Below, piece after piece: positions 17,501 through 24,930 of a stretch of DNA of 53,281 nucleotides. Position numbers and translations under genes: made by a program. Source of the DNA: CAG-877 sp045125935 (lineage in GTDB: Bacteria > Bacillota_I > Bacilli_A > RF39 > UBA660); assembly GCA_045125935.1 (NCBI GenBank), contig JBGVNW010000020.1, forward strand, positions 1 through 53,281, in the 5' to 3' direction. Positions within the stretch are counted from its first letter, which is position 1. Every line of letters begins with the position of its first letter. The notes under the pieces are model-generated. The model did not search any database and was not told the DNA's origin. It worked only from the letters and a program-made list of their open reading frames with translations.

Positions 17501-17731
17501 TTATTTAAATAAATCTTTCAATTTACCAACAATTTTACTATCATCTAATTTATCCAACTTAATTTTTGTTTTAACCGCCGCAATTACTTCATTAATTTGA
17601 TCATCTGTTAAATCAACATCTAAGACACTCTCTAATGCTTTCACTGGCTCACTTTGAAACTTCTTCGCAAAATCAGGGTCTTTCTTTATCTTATCAACTA
17701 CTTTATCAATCATTTCTTTTATTTTATCCAT
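17501..17731 (-). CDS. Small helical protein, NHLP-leader-like composition
   Basis: 76 residues, Lys- and Asp-rich and entirely helical by appearance. The core reads DPDFAKKFQSEPVKALESVL followed by GVDL-like VDLTDDQINEVI. Similar small proteins are frequent in Clostridia and Bacilli. The pattern recalls the nitrile-hydratase-related leader (NHLP) of ribosomal peptides, but there is no GG cleavage site or core, and no modifying enzyme nearby. I therefore call it a hypothetical cytoplasmic protein. Confidence 0.65.
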   Translation of the reverse strand: MDKIKEMIDKVVDKIKKDPDFAKKFQSEPVKALESVLDVDLTDDQINEVIAAVKTKIKLDKLDDSKIVGKLKDLFK

Positions 17732-17771
17732 AAAAACATCTCCATAAATTTATTTTATATTCTATCGTGAT

Positions 17772-18182
17772 TTAATTTTTTAATAAATTCTCTAAGTTTT
17801 CCAATATCTCTTCAATATCAGTATAAGGAATTAATTTTATTCTTTTATTACCACGAATCATAGTAGAAACCTTTTTAGTATAAGTCTCATCATATATCGC
17901 AATAATCTTTTTACCTAACTTATCAGCATATCCAAGTTCATATCCAACTCCAAGTGATGGAATAGTAACCTCCGCAAAAACAATATCTGCATTGATTAAT
18001 TTATTTTCTAAATCCCGATAAATCTCATCATCAGTTTGAAACTCTTCATTCGCAATCGTATTAGGATCAGCTATTTGTTTATCAACTACTACACCATACT
18101 TTTCTAGCTCCTCAATCATTACTTTATAAGTCTCAATCTTCTCAGTTCCTCCATAAATTGATCCAGATACATAAATATTCAT
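17772..18182 (-). CDS. DNPH1/nucleoside deoxyribosyltransferase-like hydrolase
   Basis: 136-residue protein of the 2-deoxynucleoside 5-phosphate N-hydrolase/deoxyribosyltransferase fold: MNIYVSGSIYGG at the N-terminus, YRDLENKLINADIVFAEVT, and SLGVGYELGYADKLGKKIIAIY, which supplies the catalytic Glu of the YELG motif. It should cleave the glycosidic bond of dNMPs. A second, different member of this fold lies at 8818-9201. The start is ATG behind TAGGAGG. Confidence 0.82.
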   Translation of the reverse strand: MNIYVSGSIYGGTEKIETYKVMIEELEKYGVVVDKQIADPNTIANEEFQTDDEIYRDLENKLINADIVFAEVTIPSLGVGYELGYADKLGKKIIAIYDETYTKKVSTMIRGNKRIKLIPYTDIEEILENLENLLKN

Positions 18183-18320
18183 AAAATACCTCCTACAACT
18201 AAATATTTAAATCTACTTTTATTTTTTGAAGTATACAATTAATATTTCATTCATCAAAACATTCACCCATATACATTAGCAATCATAATAATATGAAAAA
18301 TAATTAAATTATCTCTCCTT

Positions 18321-18854
18321 TTATTTACTTGTTTTAACATATCTTTTACTATCTTCACTATTTAGACTTTTCCAAAACAAATTAATAATAATATCATCTT
18401 GAAAAGTACTACCAGTTTCCATATTATGAGTATAATAACCATTCCCCATAGGCGAAAATGCTACCATTCGTTTTCGATTGATACCAAACTCATCTAAAAA
18501 AGGATTAGTCATATATAACTTAAAGGAATCTTCTACTCTTTCAATAACTAAACGACTAACTTTATTAGTAGCGTCTATATCCTCAAAATCACACATCTGA
18601 TCAGAAAACCATACAAGTCTATCATTATCTAATGAACTCAAATCATTATTTCTAAACAAATACTTACCGTTCATTATTGAGTCTAAATTATTATAAAACA
18701 CCTCATCAACATCTCTTGTTATCATAATAGCTGAATTTACGTTGAAAGACCAAATAAACTCATCAAAGAAAAAGCCCATTGAAAATAATTCCGTATCACC
18801 ATCGAGTAATCTTATCTCTTTTTTTACTTTATTCCTAACTAATTTCATCAACAT
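18321..18854 (-). CDS. Hypothetical 177-residue protein
   Basis: Soluble mixed alpha/beta protein with no motif I recognise. Phrases such as SMGFFFDEFIWSFNVNSAIMITRDVDEVFYN and VAFSPMGNGYYTHNMETGSTF suggest a folded domain. The start (ATG 18854, or 18848 two codons on) lies 8 nt after the stop of the phospholipase C-like gene without a clear Shine-Dalgarno sequence, so it is probably translated by coupling with that gene. Confidence 0.55.
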   Translation of the reverse strand: MLMKLVRNKVKKEIRLLDGDTELFSMGFFFDEFIWSFNVNSAIMITRDVDEVFYNNLDSIMNGKYLFRNNDLSSLDNDRLVWFSDQMCDFEDIDATNKVSRLVIERVEDSFKLYMTNPFLDEFGINRKRMVAFSPMGNGYYTHNMETGSTFQDDIIINLFWKSLNSEDSKRYVKTSK

Positions 18855-18861
18855 ACCACGC

Positions 18862-19440
18862 TTACATTTGCTTTTTCTTATCAGAAACCTTTAATCTTTC
18901 TAACTCACTCACAACAAAGTCAGATGTTTCCTCAATACAGCTTACTAATTCACCAATATCAAAAGTACTTTCCCTATCATCTAAGTAATTAACTGAATTT
19001 AAATATTCAATTGTTTGTCTAACTCCAGCAGTTTCTAATTCTTCTACTGGATTAACAAAATCACTTGGTAACACTAATTTAGGAACATCATACATTTCAA
19101 CCAACCTAGAACAAGCTTTACTTAGTTCATATCTTTCAGAATCAAATATTTTAGACGATATAAAATTATTACCATGCCAATACTTATCAGTCATTAAATG
19201 AGTTAAATATCCGAAGACAAAATCATTACTCAAATGAGACTGATACTTTCGATAAAAAAATTCATAATCATAATCTAGGCTAGTAGAACTATCAATAAAA
19301 TGCGTCCCAATCTTTGTAGAATTAGAATTTCTCCATGAATCAGGCGCAACATTTCCTACTAAAAAGTTCATTGATTCATTCATATTAAGCTTCTTCTCAA
19401 TATTCTTCGCTACACATAAATGTATTCCTCCAGATGGCAT
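18862..19440 (-). CDS. Zinc-dependent phospholipase C-like protein
   Basis: 193 residues starting MPSGGIHLCVAKNI. The text GIHLCVAK...GNVAPDSW, FVFGYLTHLMTDKYWH follows the pattern of the zinc-dependent phospholipase C/S1-P1-like family, with His and Asp zinc ligands (GIH, APD, YLTHLMTD, WH). No signal peptide is seen, so the protein is probably cytoplasmic, unlike secreted clostridial enzymes. The ATG at 19440, eight nt from GAGG, is preferred over a TTG at 19467. Substrate unknown. Confidence 0.78.
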   Translation of the reverse strand: MPSGGIHLCVAKNIEKKLNMNESMNFLVGNVAPDSWRNSNSTKIGTHFIDSSTSLDYDYEFFYRKYQSHLSNDFVFGYLTHLMTDKYWHGNNFISSKIFDSERYELSKACSRLVEMYDVPKLVLPSDFVNPVEELETAGVRQTIEYLNSVNYLDDRESTFDIGELVSCIEETSDFVVSELERLKVSDKKKQM

Positions 19441-19473
19441 ACTCATCACCTCATACTTATTACTCAAAACTTC

Positions 19474-19611
19474 TTAACTTAAAACATATTGTTTTAAAAA
19501 ACTACAAGCAGTCATAACTTTATCTTGGACATCTTTTAAATATCTCTTATCCTCAGCTCGAAAAATTACTCCTCTTCATATATAACACAACATATATCCA
19601 GAACTCATCAT
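19474..19611 (-). pseudogene. Short remnant frame with an internal TGA
   Basis: From ATG 19611 the frame reads MMSSGYMLCYI, TGA, RGVIFRAEDKRYLKDVQDKV, ending VLS at TAA 19474. The coding-like text after the stop suggests the end of a decayed gene. No ribosome binding site is visible. Family not recognised. Confidence 0.3.
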
Positions 19612-19774
19612 TAAAGGTTAAATTTAAGTAGATTGTAAATTATACATGGTAGTAGTACCATAAAACAATTTTACTCATCAAAATAACTCCTACAGAAGCA
19701 AAACAGTAATAATTATAATATCAATTTATCCCATATCCATTACACAAATAACTTTATACTCAGTAAACAATTAA
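19612..19774. other. AT-rich gap between accessory genes
   Basis: With the remnant frame beside it this makes a 300-nt stretch without an intact gene. Nothing structured was seen. Confidence 0.4.
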
Positions 19775-20350
19775 CTAATTGTCAGAATAATATTTTTCCA
19801 ATAAATTACCTTTCAATCTCTCATATTCATCAAATAAATAATAAAATTTACTATTTTGTGCCAATAAATCACTACGTTTTAATTCAAATAGCATATTTAA
19901 CTCATCTTTACTAAATTCCTCAATTATTCTCTTTTCAACATCTAAATCAATTTTACTGAAATTAATGTCATGATAAATAATCAATTTGGATACAACACTA
20001 ATCAATTCACTATTTAAATTATTCCTTTTAGCAAAAGCAAGAAATATATCATTCGACTTATTCCAATGATCATAAAAGTGACCTACACCCATTTCATCTT
20101 CTGTATAAACAAAGGACTTTCCTACATCATGAAACAAAGCTGCTAAACGTAATTCTAAATTCAAAGGAACATTATCAACAACATGGAGAATATGTTCATA
20201 AACGTCATAAATATGCCACAAATTATTCTGATTAAAATTTTTACACAACTTCAATTCCGGTATCAAGGAAAAAATTTTATCTTCATTATTTCTAATAAAG
20301 GCACTTGGACAATCATACATTAAAATTCTAGATAAATCTTCATATTTCAT
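19775..20350 (-). CDS. HD-domain phosphohydrolase
   Basis: 191 residues with a classic HD metal site: HIYDVYEHILHVVDN (first His), LAALFHDVGKSF (the HD pair), HFYDHWNKS and LIIYHDINF. The order resembles the HD domain of bacterial CCA-adding enzymes, but no nucleotidyltransferase domain is present. It likely hydrolyses a nucleotide or phosphate ester with a divalent metal. Stand-alone gene between lepB and the accessory region. Confidence 0.85.
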   Translation of the reverse strand: MKYEDLSRILMYDCPSAFIRNNEDKIFSLIPELKLCKNFNQNNLWHIYDVYEHILHVVDNVPLNLELRLAALFHDVGKSFVYTEDEMGVGHFYDHWNKSNDIFLAFAKRNNLNSELISVVSKLIIYHDINFSKIDLDVEKRIIEEFSKDELNMLFELKRSDLLAQNSKFYYLFDEYERLKGNLLEKYYSDN

Positions 20351-20439
20351 GCTTAAAAATCAACTCTTTCAAAATCACCTTATTTTAATTTTAAAATATA
20401 ATAAATCTATTATCTTCACAAAACACATCTAAATCTCTA

Positions 20440-20943
20440 TTACTCTTTTTTACCAAATCTATCAAATGGATAAACTGTAAAACTAGTAGTACCTTTAATA
20501 TTCTTAAGCGCTATCGTACCAATAATTCTACTATCTGTTGAGTTTACTCTATTATCACCAAGAACATAATATTCTCCATCTGGAACTTTTATCTCTTCAA
20601 TATCAGCTGTTTCAGCATGATTAAATTCCTCTTCAACCACTTTTCCATTTACATACAACTTATTATCTTCATACTTAATCTTCTCACCAGGAAGACCAAT
20701 AACTCTCTTAATTAAATACTCATCATCATTTTTAATAACAACAATATCAAATCTATTAATACCAGTAAATTTATATCCAATCTCATTTAAAATCATAATA
20801 TCATTATTATGTAATGTATCATTCATTGATGGACCATTAACCCTAATTGGCGTTACAATAAATGCCTTAACCAATAAAACTACAACAATAATAATTAAAT
20901 AAGGTAACCATTCCATAACAAAACCACTTTTTTTCTTTTCCAT
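20440..20943 (-). CDS. lepB: Signal peptidase I
   Basis: Removes signal peptides from exported proteins at the outer face of the membrane. One N-terminal helix (residues 10-31), then VNGPSMNDTL with the catalytic Ser, IKRVIGLPGEKI with the catalytic Lys, and the boxes GEYYVLGDNRVNSTDSR and GTIALKNIKG. Length of 167 aa matches the short Gram-positive SipS type. It follows rplS in the same direction, as in several Bacillota. Confidence 0.96.
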   Translation of the reverse strand: MEKKKSGFVMEWLPYLIIIVVVLLVKAFIVTPIRVNGPSMNDTLHNNDIMILNEIGYKFTGINRFDIVVIKNDDEYLIKRVIGLPGEKIKYEDNKLYVNGKVVEEEFNHAETADIEEIKVPDGEYYVLGDNRVNSTDSRIIGTIALKNIKGTTSFTVYPFDRFGKKE

Positions 20944-21081
20944 ATTTTCATCTCCACATAAGACGATTATATCATATCAAAACATATTTTTATCAAGATA
21001 TTTAATCCAATATTAAATGCACCATTTTCACGTAAATATACGCTCAGTATAAACATATTTTAATAAAACTAAAAATATAAA

Positions 21082-21106
21082 CAAAAAATAAGGCATATAG
21101 CCTTAT
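21082..21106 (-). terminator. Terminator of rplS
   Basis: Minus strand ATAAGGC-tatat-GCCTTAT followed by TTTTTTG. Confidence 0.85.
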
Positions 21107-21114
21107 CTTTTTTA

Positions 21115-21456
21115 TTAATCTCTTTCTTTAATACGGTATCCGCCAACTCTATTCTTAAGGAAATTAAGTTTAGCACGTCTAACTTTACCTTTACGAACAA
21201 CTGTAATAGCTGCAACTTTTGGTGAATGCATTGGGAATGTTCTTTCAACTCCAACACCGCTTGATACTTTACGAACTGTGAATGTTTCAGAAACTGAACC
21301 ACCACGACGAGCAACTACAACACCTTCGAAAGCTTGAATACGTTCTCTTTTTCCTTCGATAATTTTAACGTCAACTCTAACTGTGTCTCCAACACGGAAT
21401 TCAGGCACATTTGGATTAATTTGTTTTTCATTAATTTTATCAATAATATTTGCCAT
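21115..21456 (-). CDS. rplS: 50S ribosomal protein L19
   Basis: 113 residues at the 30S-50S interface. Recognised from PEFRVGDTVRVDVKIIEGKRERIQAFEGVV, then GVGVERTFPMHSP and RRAKLNFLKNR at the C-terminus. ATG behind GAGAGGAG. It follows rimM and trmD in the usual order, though its own promoter and leader (21457-21543) and terminator make it a separate transcription unit. Confidence 0.98.
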   Translation of the reverse strand: MANIIDKINEKQINPNVPEFRVGDTVRVDVKIIEGKRERIQAFEGVVVARRGGSVSETFTVRKVSSGVGVERTFPMHSPKVAAITVVRKGKVRRAKLNFLKNRVGGYRIKERD

Positions 21457-21535
21457 ATATAAGTCTCCTCTCTAAATATATTTACCAATGATCATATTCA
21501 ATAACCGAAAAGCGGATCATTTCAATCGACATTCA
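21457..21535 (-). ncRNA. Probable L19 leader of rplS
   Basis: The roughly 70-nt leader contains ATGATCCGCTTTTCGGTTAT and a later ATGATCATTGG, which resemble the short structured L19 leader known from Bacillota. It would allow autoregulation by L19. Assigned from position and a partial motif only. Confidence 0.45.
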
Positions 21536-21537
21536 AG

Positions 21538-21566
21538 ATTATATCATAATAAAAACTCTTTTGCAA
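21538..21566 (-). promoter_or_regulatory. Sigma-A promoter of rplS
   Basis: TTGCAA at 21561-21566 and TATAAT at 21538-21543, spaced 17 nt, with TG one base before the -10. Confidence 0.75.
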
Positions 21567-21583
21567 TAACAAAATAAGTAATT

Positions 21584-22036
21584 TTACCTATTCTTTCCAT
21601 TAGTATTACTCATCATTAAACTATTCTGTAATTCATCAAATTGACTCTTAGCTTGTTTCTGCAACGCACTTAATTGCTTTGCCATAAAATTAAGTTCTTC
21701 CTGTTCTAAAAAAACACGATATTTATTTTTTATTTCTTGTCTAAACTTCTCCATCTCAGTCAAAGCCTGTCTAAATGAATCTCCACTATCATCATCACTA
21801 ATAAGTAATTCTGTAACATACGCTATTAGTTTCTTGTACTTATTATTAACAATTCTAACAACCATAGGTCGTGCTAAAATAACATCAAATATCCTAATAT
21901 TTTTAACATTATGACCATCAATAATAAAACTATTATTTCTAGATGGCACTAAAAAACTACACAATTTCTCTAATTCACAAATATTAGAAAACATCATTTT
22001 CTTAGGTACTTTTTTAACTCTCTTTACAGAATACAT
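21584..22036 (-). CDS. Conserved-looking hypothetical protein between trmD and rplS
   Basis: 150 residues. The first 90 are mixed alpha/beta (SFIIDGHNVKNIRIFDVILARP), the last 60 form a likely coiled coil (FRQALTEMEKFRQEIKNKY, then EELNFMAKQLSALQKQAKS). No catalytic motif or membrane segment. Its place inside the rimM-trmD-rplS cluster, 9 nt after trmD, suggests a housekeeping or ribosome-linked role, but I do not know the family. Confidence 0.6.
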   Translation of the reverse strand: MYSVKRVKKVPKKMMFSNICELEKLCSFLVPSRNNSFIIDGHNVKNIRIFDVILARPMVVRIVNNKYKKLIAYVTELLISDDDSGDSFRQALTEMEKFRQEIKNKYRVFLEQEELNFMAKQLSALQKQAKSQFDELQNSLMMSNTNGKNR

Positions 22037-22044
22037 CTAACCAC

Positions 22045-22713
22045 CTACTTTTCTAAAAGATCTGGTCTTTTTTCTCTAGTCCTTCTTAAACTTTCTTGAT
22101 AACGATACTCAGCTATCTTCTTATGATCTCCTGAAAGTAATACTTCTGGAACTTCCATTCCCTCATAAACTCTAGGTTTAGTATATGTTGGATAATCAAG
22201 TAAATTATCATTAAATGAATCATTAATATGTGAACCCTCTTCAATTACCCCAGGAATCAATCTAACAATCGAATCAACTAGCACCATACTAGGAATTTCT
22301 CCTCCAGTAAGAACATAATCCCCTATACTAATCTCTAGATCACATATAGTTCTAATACGTTCATCAAATCCCTCATAATGACCACAAATTAAAATTAAAT
22401 GTTCTTCTTTTGCTAAATCATATGCTAAAGTCTGTTTATATGCAACCCCATCAGGAGTCAACAAAATAACTTTTGATTTATCAGTTTTTAAGCTTCGAAC
22501 ACAATCAAATATAGGCTGACAAGTCAAAACCATTCCATTACCACCACCATAAGGTGTATCATCCACTTTATGATGTAAATCTAAAGAATAATCCCGAAAA
22601 TTATGAATATCTATTTTTACCTTTTCATTATCAATAGCTCTTTTCACTATTGATTCATTAAAAATGCCATTATACATATCCGGAAAAAGTGTTAATATAT
22701 CAATCTTTAGCAT
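22045..22713 (-). CDS. trmD: tRNA (guanine-N1-)-methyltransferase
   Basis: Makes m1G37 in tRNAs, preventing frameshifts. SPOUT trefoil-knot features are present: DILTLFPDMYNGIF at the start, ICGHYEGFDERI, SIGDYVLTGGE and VVDSIVRLIPGV-like text. The ATG at 22713 (about 9 nt after GAGGGG) avoids the overlap with rimM that the ATG at 22731 would give, and fits the family start. Length about 222 aa. Follows rimM as usual. Confidence 0.97.
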   Translation of the reverse strand: MLKIDILTLFPDMYNGIFNESIVKRAIDNEKVKIDIHNFRDYSLDLHHKVDDTPYGGGNGMVLTCQPIFDCVRSLKTDKSKVILLTPDGVAYKQTLAYDLAKEEHLILICGHYEGFDERIRTICDLEISIGDYVLTGGEIPSMVLVDSIVRLIPGVIEEGSHINDSFNDNLLDYPTYTKPRVYEGMEVPEVLLSGDHKKIAEYRYQESLRRTREKRPDLLEK

Positions 22714-22717
22714 TAAA

Positions 22718-23197
22718 CTACATCCCCTCAAGTAATTCTATAACTACTTCTTTTCTCTCTTTTGAAATTTCTTTAATCATCGGCGAATTAAATGGTATTA
22801 AAATTTCTTTTTCAAACATAACACGCATTATTTTATAATTAGGAGCCGAAAAGAATATTTCCTTTATTATTCCACACTTTCCATCCGTAGTCAAGCAAGA
22901 GTACTTTAGTAACTCCTCGTCCAAAACTAAATCTCCTAAATTCATTTCGCTTTCCAACATAAAAACATTTTTCTTCATCAAAAATAATACTTCATTAATA
23001 TCCTTATAGTCATTTAAAGTAACCATATCAAACTGTTTATGTCTACGATAACTTTTTATTTCATACTCCTTGTGATCAATAATAAGCTTCTTACCAACCA
23101 CAAAAACCTTATCTTTAAACTCAAAATCACTAATAATTTTAATTTCACCTTTAATACCATGAGTCGAAACTATTTTTCCAATATAAATTTCTTTCAT
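22718..23197 (-). CDS. rimM: Ribosome maturation factor RimM
   Basis: 30S assembly factor binding S19. N-terminal YIGKIVSTHGIKGEIKI is diagnostic, followed by the PRC-barrel domain ending in ILIPFNSPMIKEISKERKEV. Length 159 aa. Four nt separate its stop from trmD. Start ATG 23197 lies just after the SpoU gene stop. Confidence 0.94.
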   Translation of the reverse strand: MKEIYIGKIVSTHGIKGEIKIISDFEFKDKVFVVGKKLIIDHKEYEIKSYRRHKQFDMVTLNDYKDINEVLFLMKKNVFMLESEMNLGDLVLDEELLKYSCLTTDGKCGIIKEIFFSAPNYKIMRVMFEKEILIPFNSPMIKEISKERKEVVIELLEGM

Positions 23198-23199
23198 TA

Positions 23200-23937
23200 C
23201 TATCTCCCCAATTCATAAAGTAATATACTAGCCGCTATCGCCACATTTAAACTCTCTACATTTTTATTCATTTCAATATAAAGATTTTTATCACATACCG
23301 CAAGAATTTCATCTCTTACTCCATTACCTTCATTACCCATAACTAAAGCAAAACTCTTTTTTTCATCACTACTTAAAGTTCTAACATCAACACCATTTAA
23401 AACACTAGTACCATATACTGGTACCTCAATATTTTGTAGCATTGAAATAACCTCCAACGCCATACAACTAACTACGTTAACGTGAAAAAACATTCCTTGC
23501 GTAGCCCTTAAAACTTTTGGATTATACAAATCAACAGTATTCTCTGATAAGACTATCGTATCAATATGAAAAGCTACCGCACTACGAATAATAGTCCCTA
23601 AATTGCCAGGATCTTGGATTCCATCTAAAATTAGAATTTTTTCTCCCTTTACCTCATCTTGTTTAACTTTACGACAAAGACCCATAATACTACTTGGAGT
23701 ATCCATTGTTGATATTTTACTTATAACCTCTTTTGAAAAATATGTATATGGTCCAGGAACAGGAACGTCTACTCCCTCTTCTAAAATTAATTCTTCTAAT
23801 ACTCCTGCCTTATAAGCTTCTAATATTAAATGAAGTCCTTCAACAATATATTCCCCATACTCATCTCTATATTTTCTTTTTTGTAACTTACGATACTTTT
23901 TTACTTTATCATTATCTAAACTTGTTATTACTATCAA
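23200..23937 (-). CDS. SpoU/TrmH-family RNA 2'-O-methyltransferase
   Basis: 245-residue SPOUT enzyme with substrate-binding N-terminal domain (KYRKLQKRKYRDEYGEYIVEG) and the three SpoU motifs: DGIQDPGNLGTIIRSA, ALVMGNEGNGV, and YIEMNKNVESLNVAIA. It probably methylates ribose in 23S rRNA, but RlmB- and TsnR-type activities cannot be told apart here. It overlaps the YgjP-type gene by 4 nt. Confidence 0.9.
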   Translation of the reverse strand: MIVITSLDNDKVKKYRKLQKRKYRDEYGEYIVEGLHLILEAYKAGVLEELILEEGVDVPVPGPYTYFSKEVISKISTMDTPSSIMGLCRKVKQDEVKGEKILILDGIQDPGNLGTIIRSAVAFHIDTIVLSENTVDLYNPKVLRATQGMFFHVNVVSCMALEVISMLQNIEVPVYGTSVLNGVDVRTLSSDEKKSFALVMGNEGNGVRDEILAVCDKNLYIEMNKNVESLNVAIAASILLYELGR

Positions 23938-24587
23938 AATTCCTTCATCTCCTTACGATATCTTTTATATTCAGGCATATTTTCTTCAACCAAACTCCAA
24001 AAAGCTGCTGAATGATTCGCATGAATCAAATGAGACAACTCATGAACAATTACATAATCTAAATATTTGGTATCTCTTTTTATTAACTCTAAATTCAAAG
24101 TAACTGTTTTAGTTCTAGTATTACAAACTCCCCATCTACTAGTCATTTTTCTGATTTTTAACTCTGGATAAGGAATCTTTCTTGAAAAACGTTCATATAT
24201 CTTATTTAAATGTTCTAAAAATATACTTTTAGCTTGTTCCTTATACCACTTATCTATATCTAATTTTTTATTTAAAAAAACTTTCTCATTCCCAAAAGAT
24301 ATATCACAATACTCAACATAAACTATATCATATTGCTTTCCCAAATAATTAAAGCCTTCATTATTTTCCTGTTTTTTCTCCTGTGTATTAATCATTTTAA
24401 TTATTTTTTCATAATTATCTTCAAGTAGTTTTTCAATAGCCTTATTACTTACAAATTTAGAAGTTGTAACTAAAATCGTAAAATCTGACTTCACTCTAAT
24501 ATAAGTATTCCTATTTCCCGCTTTTTTTTCTATTACTACTTCATAATTCTTTCCATCGACATTTAACTTCAAGTTAATCACCATCAA
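23934..24587 (-). CDS. YgjP-type (DUF45/SprT-like) metalloprotease
   Basis: 217 residues of the M48-related YgjP/WLM family. The zinc site is VIVHELSHLIHANHSAAFW: HExxH plus a third His further on. Also typical are KMTSRWGVCNTRTKTVTLNLEL and the N-terminal strand-rich region. The physiological substrate is unknown. The start is uncertain: no clear Shine-Dalgarno sequence precedes the ATG at 24584, and TTG starts are possible. Confidence 0.88.
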   Translation of the reverse strand: MMVINLKLNVDGKNYEVVIEKKAGNRNTYIRVKSDFTILVTTSKFVSNKAIEKLLEDNYEKIIKMINTQEKKQENNEGFNYLGKQYDIVYVEYCDISFGNEKVFLNKKLDIDKWYKEQAKSIFLEHLNKIYERFSRKIPYPELKIRKMTSRWGVCNTRTKTVTLNLELIKRDTKYLDYVIVHELSHLIHANHSAAFWSLVEENMPEYKRYRKEMKEF

Positions 24588-24629
24588 TATTGTACACTAG
24601 AAATGAAAAAAAGAAAAGTCACGTAAACA

Positions 24630-24660
24630 TGAATAAAATTTAAAAAAATTAAACAATATA
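24630..24660 (+). promoter_or_regulatory. Candidate sigma-G promoter of sspI
   Basis: TGAATA at 24630-24635 and CAATATA at 24654-24660, spaced 18 nt. The forespore consensus is TGnATA and CATnnTA, so there is one mismatch at a conserved position of the -10. This fits expression of an SASP gene late in the forespore. Confidence 0.5.
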
Positions 24661-24678
24661 TAATTGAGGAGGAAAATT

Positions 24679-24909
24679 ATGGATATGAATATTAGAGATC
24701 ACATAATAAATAATTTTAAAGGAGATGACTACGACACTTTAAAAAGAGCAATCGATGAATCAGTCGCATCTCAAGACGAAGTAACTTTACCAGGACTTGG
24801 TGTTTTCTTAGAAATCATCTGGGAAAATGCAGATCAAGAATTAAAAAACGAACTTATAGAAATTATCAAAAAACGTGTAGAAAAAGGATTAGCTGAAAAT
24901 AATAGCTAA
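24679..24909 (+). CDS. sspI: Small acid-soluble spore protein SspI
   Basis: 76 residues and the only plus-strand gene. It matches SspI along its length: MNIRDHIINNF at the start and LPGLGVFLEIIWENAD in the middle, where B. subtilis has LPGLGVLFEVIWKNAD. SspI is made in the forespore and kept in the dormant spore. ATG at 24679 follows GAGGAGG; an in-frame TTG at 24664 overlaps the Shine-Dalgarno sequence and is rejected. It is monocistronic, between two opposing blocks, with its own terminator. Confidence 0.95.
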   Translation: MDMNIRDHIINNFKGDDYDTLKRAIDESVASQDEVTLPGLGVFLEIIWENADQELKNELIEIIKKRVEKGLAENNS

Positions 24910-24922
24910 TCCTTTTATTTTT
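24882..24922. terminator. Bidirectional terminator between sspI and pheT
   Basis: A perfect 13-bp stem AAAAGGATTAGCT/AGCTAATCCTTTT around a 9-nt loop, followed by T-rich runs on both strands. It serves the convergent sspI and pheT transcripts; the sspI stop codon lies in the second arm. Confidence 0.9.
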
Positions 24923-24930
24923 ACTATAAA

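Noticed and set aside
17501..17731. RiPP precursor with NHLP-type leader
   Set aside because: Leader-like composition only; no core after a GG/AG site and no maturation enzyme within reach.
14812..19611. Alternative genetic code reading TAA, TAG or TGA as amino acids
   Set aside because: Core genes use all three as stops (TGA ends yqzL and peptide 1; TAG ends topA), and internal stops occur only in accessory genes.
4579..20350. Intact prophage
   Set aside because: KilA-N and DinD-like genes suggest phage ancestry, but there are no structural, terminase or integrase genes.
21069..21314. 81-codon frame within rplS
   Set aside because: Out-of-frame shadow of rplS, running through its terminator.
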